Shown: piece by piece, positions 23,103 to 35,106 of the stretch | How positions within the stretch are numbered: the first letter of the stretch is position 1 | Layout of the letters: every line of letters begins with the position of its first letter | DNA from: Tetrahymena elliotti 4EA | Lineage: Eukaryota; Ciliophora; Oligohymenophorea; Hymenostomatida; Tetrahymenidae | Length of the DNA: 64,000 bases | Assembly (NCBI GenBank): GCA_000231825.2 | Contig: JH720368.1 | Coordinates: forward strand, 283,654-347,653 | Reading direction: 5' to 3' | Notes under the pieces: model-generated | Database searches by the model: none | Seen by the model: only the letters and a program-made list of their open reading frames with translations | Told to the model about the DNA's origin: nothing | Made by a program: the position numbers and the translations under genes

Positions 23103-23747
23103 CTACCTGATACTCAGTCACATGAAAGATAGTTAGGTAAGGCTAGGCTAATCTAAAAAAATGTTAAAGTTAGGGAGATTAGTCAGCCTAGATATGACCT
23201 ATAATAAAACTAACTCCTGTCAATCCTTTATTCTTTCAATAAAGATTATTATCGTTAAACTGATAGTATGTATTTCTATCTTCTATTCCTATAAATGAAA
23301 TAGTAATGTCAACCAACACTACTCAACAACAAGTAGAGGTAGGCACGTAGAAAAATACACATGTTTGCAATAAGATGGATGAATGAAGGATGTAAAGGGC
23401 TGACTTGAGATTGCATTGAAGAAAGAAAAATAAGAAGAAGAGTTTAGAAAATTATAGGTAGAAATTTATTATTGGTGATGCATAAATAGAAGGTCATCAT
23501 ATAAATCAAATAATAATTTCTTGATGCAATTATGTGAGTTCATGGTAGGCGTATGATGATGCAAAATAATAGAGTAAAGCGAATAAAATAGTAGAGACAC
23601 ATGTTGATTGTCTGAATTATTTCTTTAAATACCATCTCAGTGTTTAATTTAATATTTATAAATTTTATTATTCAAATTATTACAATAGCATTAGCTGCAA
23701 AGTTAAACTTTAAAAAACAAAGACAAAATCTAGCAAAACAAAAAGAA
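23103..23747. other. G+C-raised upstream region of the highly expressed pseudokinase
   Basis: About 645 bases with more G+C (about a third) than other intergenic stretches. No convincing exon seen. It is probably promoter/5' UTR of the gene starting at 23748; a structured RNA cannot be excluded. Confidence 0.35.
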
Positions 23748-26700
23748 ATGGGACAAGGAAAATCTAAATTCAACAACTCACCCTTATACAACCCTGCTGA
23801 TTACACTGAAAGCAATGGTTTCAATGATGAAAGATACGGTACCATCTTGAAGCTCTTAACCAACAACCTCACCTAATAAAAGTATGCTGAAATTACCAAG
23901 ACCTTGAACGACGAATCTGTTTTGGAAAAGAGAGTCGAAGAATTAAACTTCAGAAAGGAATTAGATCACCCCAGCATTGTCAAGTTGGTTTCTTTCAACT
24001 CATAAAAGAAGGACGAATTCTGTTCCTCCTTCTACAAATTGGGCTTATTCTACGAATACTTCACCAACAACTTGAGAACTGAAATCTCTGAAAGACAAAA
24101 AGTCAGAGCTGCCTACAGAGAAGGTGAACTCTGGTATCTTTTAGATACTCTCCTCAACGTTATCTTCTACTTGAAGTCTAAGAACGTTAACCACGGTGAC
24201 ATTAGACCTTACAACATCATCATTACCCCTGAAGGTCAAGTCAAGCTCGGTGAAATCTTCATCCACGTCCAACCTCTCTCTTCCTACTCCTAATTGTTGA
24301 ACAACAGTTTGGAAGAATACTACATTTCTCCCTAACTTTTCAGATCTTTGAAGGAATACAGCTCTTCTCCCGTCTTCGATGCCAATAAGTCTGATCTCTA
24401 CTCTATCGGTATGACCGTCCTCGAAGCTGCTACCCTCGAAAATGTTAGCCGTGTCTGCTATGACCAACAAAACTTCGTTATCAAGACTGAGGAAGTTAAC
24501 AAGCTTTTGAACTAAGTTAGAGCTCAATATTCCTTATCTCTCTACAGTTTCCTCTAAAAGCTCCTCACCGAAGATGAAACTTTGAGACCCTCTGTTGAAG
24601 GATTATTCGATGAACTCAACTAATCTTATGTCTAATCTGTCAAGACTCACGGTCTTACCACCATTGAAATCATTTCTAACTAAGTTTCTCAAATCCAAGG
24701 TAACATTATCTAAGAAAGCTTCGAATAAAAGGAAGTTGTCTAAAGATCTGCTAACCCTGCTAGACAATCCTACACCTTAGAAAAAACCTACGAAGCTCCT
24801 GCTGTTTACACAACTACCACCTACACCACCTAAACTCCTGTCATTGAAACCACCAACTACAACAATGATGACCTTAATGCTAGAATCCAAGCTGTTTTAG
24901 CTATGAGCAGAGAAACTATTGCTAAGTATGGCAGCAGCAATCTCAGCTACACCAGTGCTCCCGTTAACTATACTACCACCACATATACCACCTCTGCTCT
25001 TCCCACCAATACTTACACTGCTACTTACACTTCTCCTATTGATGCTAAGGCCAGCCAAATTGAAACCAGAACCTTCCTTAACGAAAATACCAATAACATA
25101 GAAACCAAGAGCTACTAATAATAAGAACCCGTAATTTATTTAACTTTTTCTATTATTTTACAACTTATTTTCTAGCACCAAAGTAGAAAATGAAAGGGAA
25201 ATTTGAATATCTTTGTTTTAGAAATTAAATTGGATCTACCTCTCTACCAACCTACCTACTCATTTCATTTAATTAAAAATTTTTTTCATTGATGTTGTGT
25301 AATTGTTAAATAACATAATGCCACCCAAGCTATTAATCATTCAAAATATTATTTATTCTTCATTTCAAACCAATAAAAACTTGGTAAAATAAGCTAAGTC
25401 AAAAAGCTAGTTGAGAATGAAAAGAATAAGTAGCAAGCTTAAAATATATAAATAAATATAGCACAAACAACATTGAACGCGATAAAAAATGCTTAAATAT
25501 AATATTGAGAAATAAACTAATATTTTTTAAGCTAAGTTCTAAGAATTGAGTAGTAGGATCAAAAAATAGAGTTATAAATTTTATCTAGTTTCATTCAGCT
25601 TTAAAGAGAAATAAAATTTAAAAGCAATTGTTTGATCTTGCAAAAATAAAAATAAAAAGACAAATAGATAAATAATTTATTAGGTTAAGTTGGAAATGTA
25701 TCTTTTTTTTTCATTCTATTAAGAAAAATTAACTAAGAAACACAGATAAAAGAATTCAAAATCAATTATTCGATCAAATTAAATAATTAAATCATTAATT
25801 TCGACGAAAGAATGATATTAAGAAAAATCATCATCATATCTAGAAATAATTAATTATTCGTTCATTCGCTCGATTGTTCACTCAATAACTTTCTATCCCA
25901 AACAAAAATTCAAAAATAAATCATTCTAAACAAACTAATTTTTATTTCTAAATTTTATTCTTTTGAAACCATCTAAAATCTCAATTTTTATTTTATTTAA
26001 TCCAAGTTAGATTTTTTCTATTGAATCTACCTACATTAACAAAAATCAAATAAACCAACCAATCTTGCTACTTTTTTATTTTTTTCATAAATTTATTTTT
26101 CTTTCCTTTCATATTAACAGTCAAATTTTTTTTCGACTCGATTTAACAGCTTCCATTAAAAAATTTTTAATGTCTTCCATAACCAAATATTTTGATTAAA
26201 TTGATCAGTGAAAAATTTATTGGACTTAAATAAACTCTCTTTTAAAATTATAGATTGAAGATGTTATCAAGAGATCTAAGAAGGAAACTGCTGAAGTCCC
26301 TGCTGTTTAAACCAACACCACCTACACTTACTAATTGCCTTCTACCTCTGTTGAACCCACTAAAAACAGCCAATACCAAGCTACCTACACAACCACTACT
26401 CCCATCCAATACAATTTCACCAGCTCATAACCCTAATAAACTGAAGTTAACTACACCACCTCTTATGTTCCTTACTAAAGAGTTGAATAAACTTCATATA
26501 CCACCACCCTCCCTGCTGCTTCAGTTCCTGCTCAACAAGTCACTGAATACCAAACTTCTTCTAACATCAGCTTCATGACCCCTGAAGAAAGAGACGCTTA
26601 CATTGCTAAGATCCTTAACGAATCTAAGAACTACGCTGCTTCTAACAACACTTCAACCAACATTACTTACACTACCTATGTTGATGGAAAGCCCAATGTC

Positions 26701-26779
26701 TAAGTTGTAATAATATTTTTATTTTTTAACCATACAATTTCTTAACCCTTAATTAAATAACTAATAGGCCAATTACTGA
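23748..26779 (+). CDS. Myristoylation-type pseudokinase with Thr/Tyr-rich tail, highly expressed codon use
   Basis: Three phase-0 exons (23748-25130, 26254-26706, 26768-26779) give 615 residues. The N-terminus MGQGKSKF is a classic N-myristoylation signal. Residues ~60-260 have a kinase-like layout: LDHPSIVKLVSF; FYEYFTNNL as hinge; helix E LLDTLLNVIFYLKSKNVNHGD; YYISPQLF like the APE region; KSDLYSIGMTVLEAATLEN like the DxxSxG helix. No glycine loop and no clear VAIK Lys are visible. The catalytic loop is HGDIRPYN (H149-G150-D151, N156). LGE (167-169) replaces DFG, so metal binding is lost. The tail repeats TTTYTT-like blocks in both exon 1 and exon 2. C-ending codons dominate, unlike neighbours. 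Intron 1 (25131-26253) is 1.12 kb. Probable membrane or cortex scaffold; role inferred only. Confidence 0.75.
25131..26253 (+). other. 1.12-kb intron of the pseudokinase gene
   Basis: Donor CCC|GTAATT, acceptor AAATTATAG|ATT, both in phase 0. The inside is ordinary AT-rich noncoding DNA. A shorter alternative acceptor (TTTTCTAG, ending at 25175) would instead give a stop six codons later at 25191. The two splice choices would make either a 466-residue or a 615-residue protein. The shared tail composition of the two exons supports the long form. Confidence 0.6.
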
Positions 26780-27618
26780 GCAACCTGCTTTTTGTGATAT
26801 CATTAAAATTTTTGTTGAAGCAATTTTGTAAAATGAGATTATTATATGCATAATAAATATTTGAGAATACCATAAAATGAGAGTTGTATATCTATTCAAT
26901 ATTATATAAATCAACTACACACACATCATAAATATATACCGATATGCTTATTATAAAACATTTAATTTTAAAAGTGTATTTATGTGTGTTATTTTTCTGT
27001 AAATCATATATTCTTTCATTTCTCATTTTATTTTTAACTTTATTCATTTCAGTTCTTCTAATCCCATACATTTTATTCTTTCAAAATTACTAAATAGTTT
27101 TAAAGCTGATATATTATTATCTTAATTAATTTAATTCATGTATACTATGATTCTCATTCTGTGAAAATAGACATTTAGAGAGATTAATTTTTAGCTTAGC
27201 ATATTTAATAAATTTAATTTAAATAAAAAAAAATCTACTCTATATTAAAGATAATTACTTTTTATTCTACAAAATATTTATTTTAATTTCTAATAATTGC
27301 TTGATATCAACAATAAAACATTAAATGAATACTTAAAAATCTAATTATGAGTAAACATTATAAATTTATAGATCTATTTAAATAAAGACTTTTTATTTTT
27401 TTTTTGTTTATCATTTAGATGATGAAAATTATTGTTAATTCGCGTATTGATTTATTATGATCATATTTTCTTTCTGTTAATAGTTTTTTTATTAATCATT
27501 TAAATAATTAACAAAAATACTACTAAGCTTTAGCAAAAACTAGAATATAAATCTTCTCAAATTTCAATAAGAAAATTATTTATTTAAAGGATTTCTACTA
27601 CAAAGTTTTACATTTAAT
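26780..27618. other. AT-rich intergenic stretch
   Basis: 0.84 kb, very AT-rich with short CACACACA near 26920. No gene seen. Confidence 0.5.
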
Positions 27619-29619
27619 ATGGAAAAGTAATAATCAGAGTCACCAGACTCTATTTCAAGTAAAATATTTTTTATTTTAGTTTGAATTCATTAAGCTCTTT
27701 ATTTAGATTTAAATTAGGGTTTTTAAAAATCTAAGATACCTTTAATATTAAGGGTTGCTAACCCTAGTAATACTTCAACACCTTAGAAACAAAATTCTAA
27801 CATGCACTTAAAGTAAGATGATGTTATTAATCTTCGCGGATAAGAATATATAAAAAAAGAATCAAAAGATTTTTTACCAAGAAAACCATTAGATTATATT
27901 GTCTTACAAAATGATTTAAACTATTTTGAAGATGAGCAAGAAGAGTCTAAGAATAGTAAAAAGTATTTAGATAAACAATAAAAGTTGAACTCTCAAAACA
28001 AAACTAATGATTAAGAATTATATTACAATCCGATTATCCTTGCTGATAACACTAAGCTCAGAGAAAGAAAACTTCAAAATCATAGAAATTAATATAGAAA
28101 TAACTCCTTAGAGAGTAAATTTTTGGATAAACCTAACATTCAACTTCATCAATAAAAAACTGATAGATATATTAAACCATCAACAAATCAAAATTCTTCT
28201 TTCAATTTTATTAAAGTAGATTCATGCTAATAATTAGAAATGGAAAATATAAATAATTCTTCAAATGACAGCAATAGTTGTGAATATCAAAATAATCAAT
28301 AGCTTTTATAAAGAAATATTAACTAATAATAAGATCTTAAATACAAAAAAGATATATTATAAAATTAAAATGCTATTCCAAATACTGTGTAAATAGATAA
28401 ATCTAAGCTTTTTACTTAGAATTTAAGCAGAAGTAATTAAATTAAGATAAAAAAGCAGCCTTCTTTGCTACCACCTATTCATCCTTAGAAAATTAAACCC
28501 TCACATAACTAAGATGTATAAGAAGAGGAAATAAACCATATACAAACAGATTTTATTAGAAAGAGTAGAAGCAACTCTTTCACTGAGTAAAATAATATCT
28601 TTAAAATGAATGTCGAGAGAAGTTCTAGAGTTTCATCAAGTGAATTCAAAAATCTTCTCAGTAACCAAAATTTTTAATAAATTTAAAAAAATCTATCAAG
28701 AAACTAAAAAGCCCAAACATAGAATAATGAGTAAAACTATAATGTAGCAGAAAGTACTAGAAGTCAAATAATATAAAAATATTCATAAAATCTCCTTAAT
28801 AATATATCTCATAAGCAATCATATAGTATTGATAAGTCTTAAATTAGCTAAAGCTGCAGAAAAATTTAATAAGGCAATCACTCAATAGAAAGATAGTCAA
28901 TACCTTTAATAATTTAACAAGCTAATTTATCAATAGAAAAATAGCAAATACCTTTGATTATTTTACAACCTGATCTAGAAATGACTTAAGAAAGATAAGA
29001 AACTATAAATATTTAATAATTACCAGAATAATAAAAAGAATAGTAAATGATAAATATAAGAAATATACAATAAAATTAAGAAGAACTGAGATAATCAAAT
29101 CAAAATTAACCATATTAAAATTCTGTAAGACAATAATCAAACTATAATAATAGAGTTTTAAATTAATAAAGAAATAATTAGCAAGCATACAATGATATTA
29201 TTCAAAGAAGAAATTAAATAGATGTATAATAAGAAAATCTCAATAACTAATTTCAAAACAGATAAAACACAATCAATTAAAATCCACCTCCAAGATTTAT
29301 GATAGATAATATGTACAATTAATTTATAGAATTCCAAAATTAATTAAGATAGCACTAGGGAAGTAAAGTTGATAAATTTGTAAGCACAACTGTCTATAAA
29401 AGTTCATAATCTTAAAATTTATCTTAAGATGCCAAATAGTGCTCTATTTGCTTATGTGAATTCGAAGATGATGAAAAAATCAGCTTTTTGGCATGCTTTC
29501 ATCGTTTTCATAATGAGTGTATCCATAAGTGGCTTGAAACAAAATCAACTTGCCCTCTTTGTAAAAATGACTAAAAAACATTGTTAAAAGATGTTAACAA
29601 ATTGCTCGATGAATTTTGA
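27619..29619 (+). CDS. RING-H2 protein, probable E3 ubiquitin ligase
   Basis: Two exons (27619-27658 and 27707-29619) joined by a 48-nt intron give exactly 650 codons before TGA. Residues 1-~590 are a Q/N/S/K-rich, probably disordered region. It includes an imperfect direct repeat near 28,880-28,975 (HSIERQSIPLIIQQ then LSIEKQQIPLIILQ). The C-terminal ~50 residues are a RING-H2 finger with all eight ligands: CSICLCEFEDDEKI, then CFHRFHNECIHKWL, then STCPLC. Trp after the last His (HKWLE) is the usual E2-binding position. No membrane helix. Expected activity is transfer of ubiquitin from an E2; the long N-terminal part presumably picks the substrate. Ends KDVNKLLDEF. Confidence 0.92.
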
Positions 29620-30286
29620 TTAATCTTTATTAAAAATAATATTAATAAAATAAAATAAAAACAAATGATATTCATAATTATCATTCAATCAAAATATTTA
29701 TTAATCATTGATTAAAAACTGCTTTTATTAAAAAAATATGTATCATCTAAAATAAAAAATATTATCTAAAGTTGATTTTTTCCAAACAAATTTTTTCAAC
29801 ATTATTAATACAATGAATGAAGATAAGGCCAATCTTAATTCATGAAAACTTTAAATAAAAAACCATTATTGTTTTTAGAAATTACACTTTTATAAACAAA
29901 AAATTTGAAATTAATTGGAGAATATAATTTTGTAATAAATAAAAATAATATAATATTTCTATAATTCAACTCAAAATTTCAATATTCTTAATTCTTGAGA
30001 TCTAAAACACCCCTTAATTTTTGGTGGTTCATTTTTTCTTTTTCTTTAAAAATAAAATTTTTTAAAGATTGTTTCATAAAAATTCATTTTAAATATTTGT
30101 TTTAAGATAAAAAATACTTTACAAATTTAATTGAAACAAGTTTGAATATATTTTTAATGTGGTTATTATATAAATAGTTCAGTATGTATATATTGTTATA
30201 ATTTTTTTAATTTATATTAATATTTTACTTGTAGATTTATTATTTGATATTGGTTTGATTTAAAATTAGTAAAATAAAAAAGGAAA
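29620..30286. other. AT-rich intergenic stretch
   Basis: 0.67 kb between two plus-strand genes. No gene seen. Confidence 0.5.
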
Positions 30287-31420
30287 ATGATTAAATAAAA
30301 TATAGTAAGTTATGATAAATTTGTTGAGGAATATATGAATTAGCTTAAAACTCCCTCTTGCATCCCTAGACATGTAGGTGAATTGTGTGGTGGATGTATT
30401 CATTTAATACATTATTAAAATTTAAATAAAACTTAAAAGACGTATTTCAAAGAATAATCTCATATTTAAAAGGGACTGCTGAGACTTTCAAGCAAATTAT
30501 TTAAAAAATAACTAAGAAGAACACTGCACCTTTATAATTATGGTTTGATAGCTACTAATCTATGGATATAATTTCAACTAAGAGGGCTAGTCTAAAAGAA
30601 GTGTTTAAACTCTTAGATACTAGAAATATTTGTAATTTCAAAAATATGATTAATGTAATAGAGTTTAAGTTTATATTTTAAAAAGCAAGAATTGATAGCT
30701 GCGAATTATTTTCAGTGATGACATTTATAGCTAAAGGAGACTACGAAACTACTATTACACGTAAATCATTATCTAAAATCTATCTAAAATAAACTTTTTA
30801 CTTTAACTAGATATATCTTTAGTTTTTGGCTTCAAAAACCCTCAGAGTTTAACAAAAGACGAATTTTTCTTCTTTTTAGATAGTTTCTTTAGAGGAATAA
30901 GCAAAATTCTACTATTAAAAAATAAAAAGGATTATACAGAATAAGATGTCAATAAAAGGTGATTAATTACATTTGGTTAATAATTTTGAAATTAACTTTT
31001 TGTATTATTTCATTTGAAACAAACAGACTTAATTCAGAAGATATAAAAGAAATAACTGACAAAGTATATGGAAATAAGATAAACTTTACAAATAAAGATT
31101 TTGCTAGGTAAATATTTAATTATTAATGTTATATAAAAAGAATATTTTATTGAAACACAAATTAATTAATAAATAGAGAGTTTATGAAAAGTAAATATAA
31201 TTAATTTTTTGAGTACATTTATCAGTGTCTGTAGTCCAGTAATGACCATGAAAGGTAATAAACTTTAAGCATCAAAAAATATTTAAAATTAATGTATCTA
31301 CTTAAAAAAAACAGATCAGTCAGTTTGCAAAATATATAAATTTCACAAGAAGTGAGAAAGTGTATTATGGATGTTCTTAAATAAGTAGAAAAGAATGCTA
31401 ATGAAAATCCAAAAAAATGA
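30287..31420 (+). CDS. EF-hand-like (degenerate) protein
   Basis: ATG 30287, TGA 31418. Six exons were rebuilt. Exon 1 ends at donor G|GTGAAT (30375). Later introns start near 30761, 30959, 31107 and 31254, each GT..AG and in frame. The protein is helical. MNQLKTPSCIPRHV leads into a helical block (AETFKQIIQKITKK, SLKEVFKLLDTRNICNFKNM). The centre looks like paired EF-hand helices (IDSCELFSVMTFIAKGDYE, then SLTKDEFFFFLDSFFRGI, then NFTNKDFARE). The loops lack the full DxDxDG pattern, so calcium binding is doubtful. The overall helix/loop spacing recalls calcineurin-B or NCS-type proteins; this is an inference from pattern. Ends KQVEKNANENPKK. Confidence 0.65.
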
Positions 31421-31513
31421 AACATCTTTTCTAAGTATAGAATATTCATTGTTTTCTAGTATGTAATTAGATAGTGTTTATATATTATGAGATATTATAA
31501 TTTATCTTTAATT

Positions 31514-32389
31514 TCATTTTTAGTAGAGATGTTTGGGTATTGTTTTTGACAAAAACTTCATAATTGTTTCTTTATCTAAAATTTTCATTTATGCATTATT
31601 AATTCCATGAGACTATAATGTATTTTTAAGTTTTAAGCATTTATAAATATTAGAATGGCTTACTATGCAAATCGTTTTATCTTCTGATAAAATTATCAAC
31701 AATAAAAATATAATTAATCTTCTTTAAATCTTGTCAAAATCTTCTGTTTTTTATTTGAACATTTCACCTTATTTTTATTCATCAAATTACCTATAGCTCC
31801 ACCACTAGTTGTTATTAATCATTTAGGAATCAATACTCCATCTTTTACATAAATTTTCTTTAACATTAGCTAAAGTTTACCCTATATCTCCACAGGTATC
31901 TAACCTTTCTCTTATATAATGACATGCAATAAATTTAGCTAGCTTAAATTAATCAATTAACTCTTTGCTTTCTTAATAGGCTAGATATCCAAATGTATCA
32001 ATAGCTCTTGAAAGAGGAGACACATAAACAATATCAAATTTCACATTCTAATAATCTTTCAAAACCTACTACTGTAAATTTTTAGTCTATTGTATACCTT
32101 TTTCTGTTAGTTCAGGATCAATATTTTCCAATGTATTTTTGTAAAAAATAGACCAATTTAAAGAAGATTATTGTCTCCATTAATTATATTTTGATTCAGC
32201 ATGTCTTATAAAATAAATTGATTTGTTATCTAACTATTAACTAATCAAATTCAGTAAATTATATTACTCTATTTAGCAGCTAAATTATTTTAAAAATATT
32301 TTCAAATTAGAATTAAAATGATCATTTGAAATAATCTGGTTAAAAAGCGTTTTGTATAATTCTATTTTTTATTAGTTTTGTTATTCCAT
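31514..32389 (-). CDS. Histidine phosphatase superfamily (phosphoglycerate mutase-like) protein
   Basis: Single exon of 291 codons, ATG 32389, TGA 31514, no break. After ~55 residues comes the catalytic motif IYFIRHAESKYNQW, with the RHAES form of RHG. Then PELTEKGIQQTKNL and VYVSPLSRAIDTFGYL (the S-P-x-x-R-A-x-x-T motif with the second Arg). REERLDTCGDIG-like sequence appears as IRERLDTCGDIG (Glu of the central motif). CIVSHSNIYKCL supplies the second catalytic His, normally in HGG/HGx form. All core residues are therefore present. These enzymes remove or move phosphate through phospho-His; the substrate is not readable here. No signal peptide or TM. Cytosolic enzyme expected. Confidence 0.88.
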
Positions 32390-32606
32390 AATTATTGATT
32401 AATTTCTAATATCTACTTTTAATTTATTATTTAATAATCAATTTGCAGTATTGGATATTTTCTATTTACAATTACTTTGTATTTTTAACATCAACTTTGA
32501 GAAATTTTAACATTAAAATAATTTAATATTAAATTATAATTTATAATACAACAAATTTATTTAATAATTTAAGCTTAATAAATTAATAGATTAAAACACA
32601 AACAAA

Positions 32607-34109
<1,503 letters not shown>

Positions 34110-35106
34110 TTTTTAAAATATTAATTGCTTTGTGTATTCCTACTTAACTAATTTGAAGATCTATCTATCTATATTTTTATTTATAAGTTATTATTAATAG
34201 TAATAATTGATTAAAAAATCAAAAGAATTTTTTTTAAAAAGAATCTTTTAACAATCTAATTAATTATATTGAGCAAATAATTGCTTATCTTAATTTTAGC
34301 TTGTTAATTAGAATTAAAGTTTATTAATACAAAGCAAATAAAGCAAATAATCTAAATCTAATTCTACTTAGGAGATATCACACACATTTTTACATTTGTA
34401 ATGATGGCTAAAAATTCATTTGAAAAAATAATTTCCATAATATAAAATTTAAAAAAATAGAAAGAAAGAAAGAAAGTGTATTAATAATATTAATTTTTTA
34501 AGCTTTTACAAAATTATTATAAACAAAATTTAATATAAAAAATGAATTCTTTAAACATTTAAGAAACTATTAATCCTCAATTATAAAATTTTAAGATCAA
34601 TCAATGATGACCCTAAATTATGATATTTTCGTTGCTTTGTATCTGTTAAATCCTATTTTAACTTTCACCAAATGTTTACATTTTCTAAAATTAATACTCA
34701 GGATTTTACTATTAACCTTTTTATTAATATTAATCATGTAAACGAGCCAAGGTTTCCTTGTCTAATTACAAATCTCTAAGGAAATATCTTATTTTCTAAT
34801 TTACATTTTATTTAAATTTTAATAATTTTAACATTGAAAATGCAAATTACTCTAAATCCTTATTGGATATAAGGATAATTTTCAAGGAAATTTTTATAGA
34901 CATGGAGATAAGAAAAGATAGCAAATATTTTATAAAGTATGCCTACATATACAAAATATATGCTGAATTTATAAATTCCTTAACTTAGACTTTAGCCAGT
35001 GAGCAAGTGATTATTATCATGATTTTATAAGATGAAAACAATGTCAACAATTAATGAAAAATATATTGCCAAAATAATTAATCTCAATAATTATTATGTT
35101 AGCTTC
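34110..35106. other. Intergenic region, with a doubtful short plus ORF
   Basis: Carries a (GAAA)n stretch near 34458-34475. A plus frame from ATG 34902 to TGA 35055 reads MEIRKDSKYFIKYAYIYKIY and INSLTQTLASEQVI. It has acceptable composition and is open upstream too, so a small gene is possible but not supported by any family match. Confidence 0.3.

Noticed and set aside
24141..24527. 128-codon minus ORF (acidic, Val-rich)
   Set aside because: Opposite-strand reading of the pseudokinase exon; its length reflects C-rich codon bias of the real gene.
24919..26578. Pro/Leu/Thr-rich plus ORFs at 24919 and 26255
   Set aside because: Out-of-frame readings of the Thr/Tyr-rich tail exons.
27659..27706. 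TGA in frame near the start of the RING-H2 gene
   Set aside because: It lies inside a 48-nt GT..AG intron whose removal gives an exact 650-codon frame.
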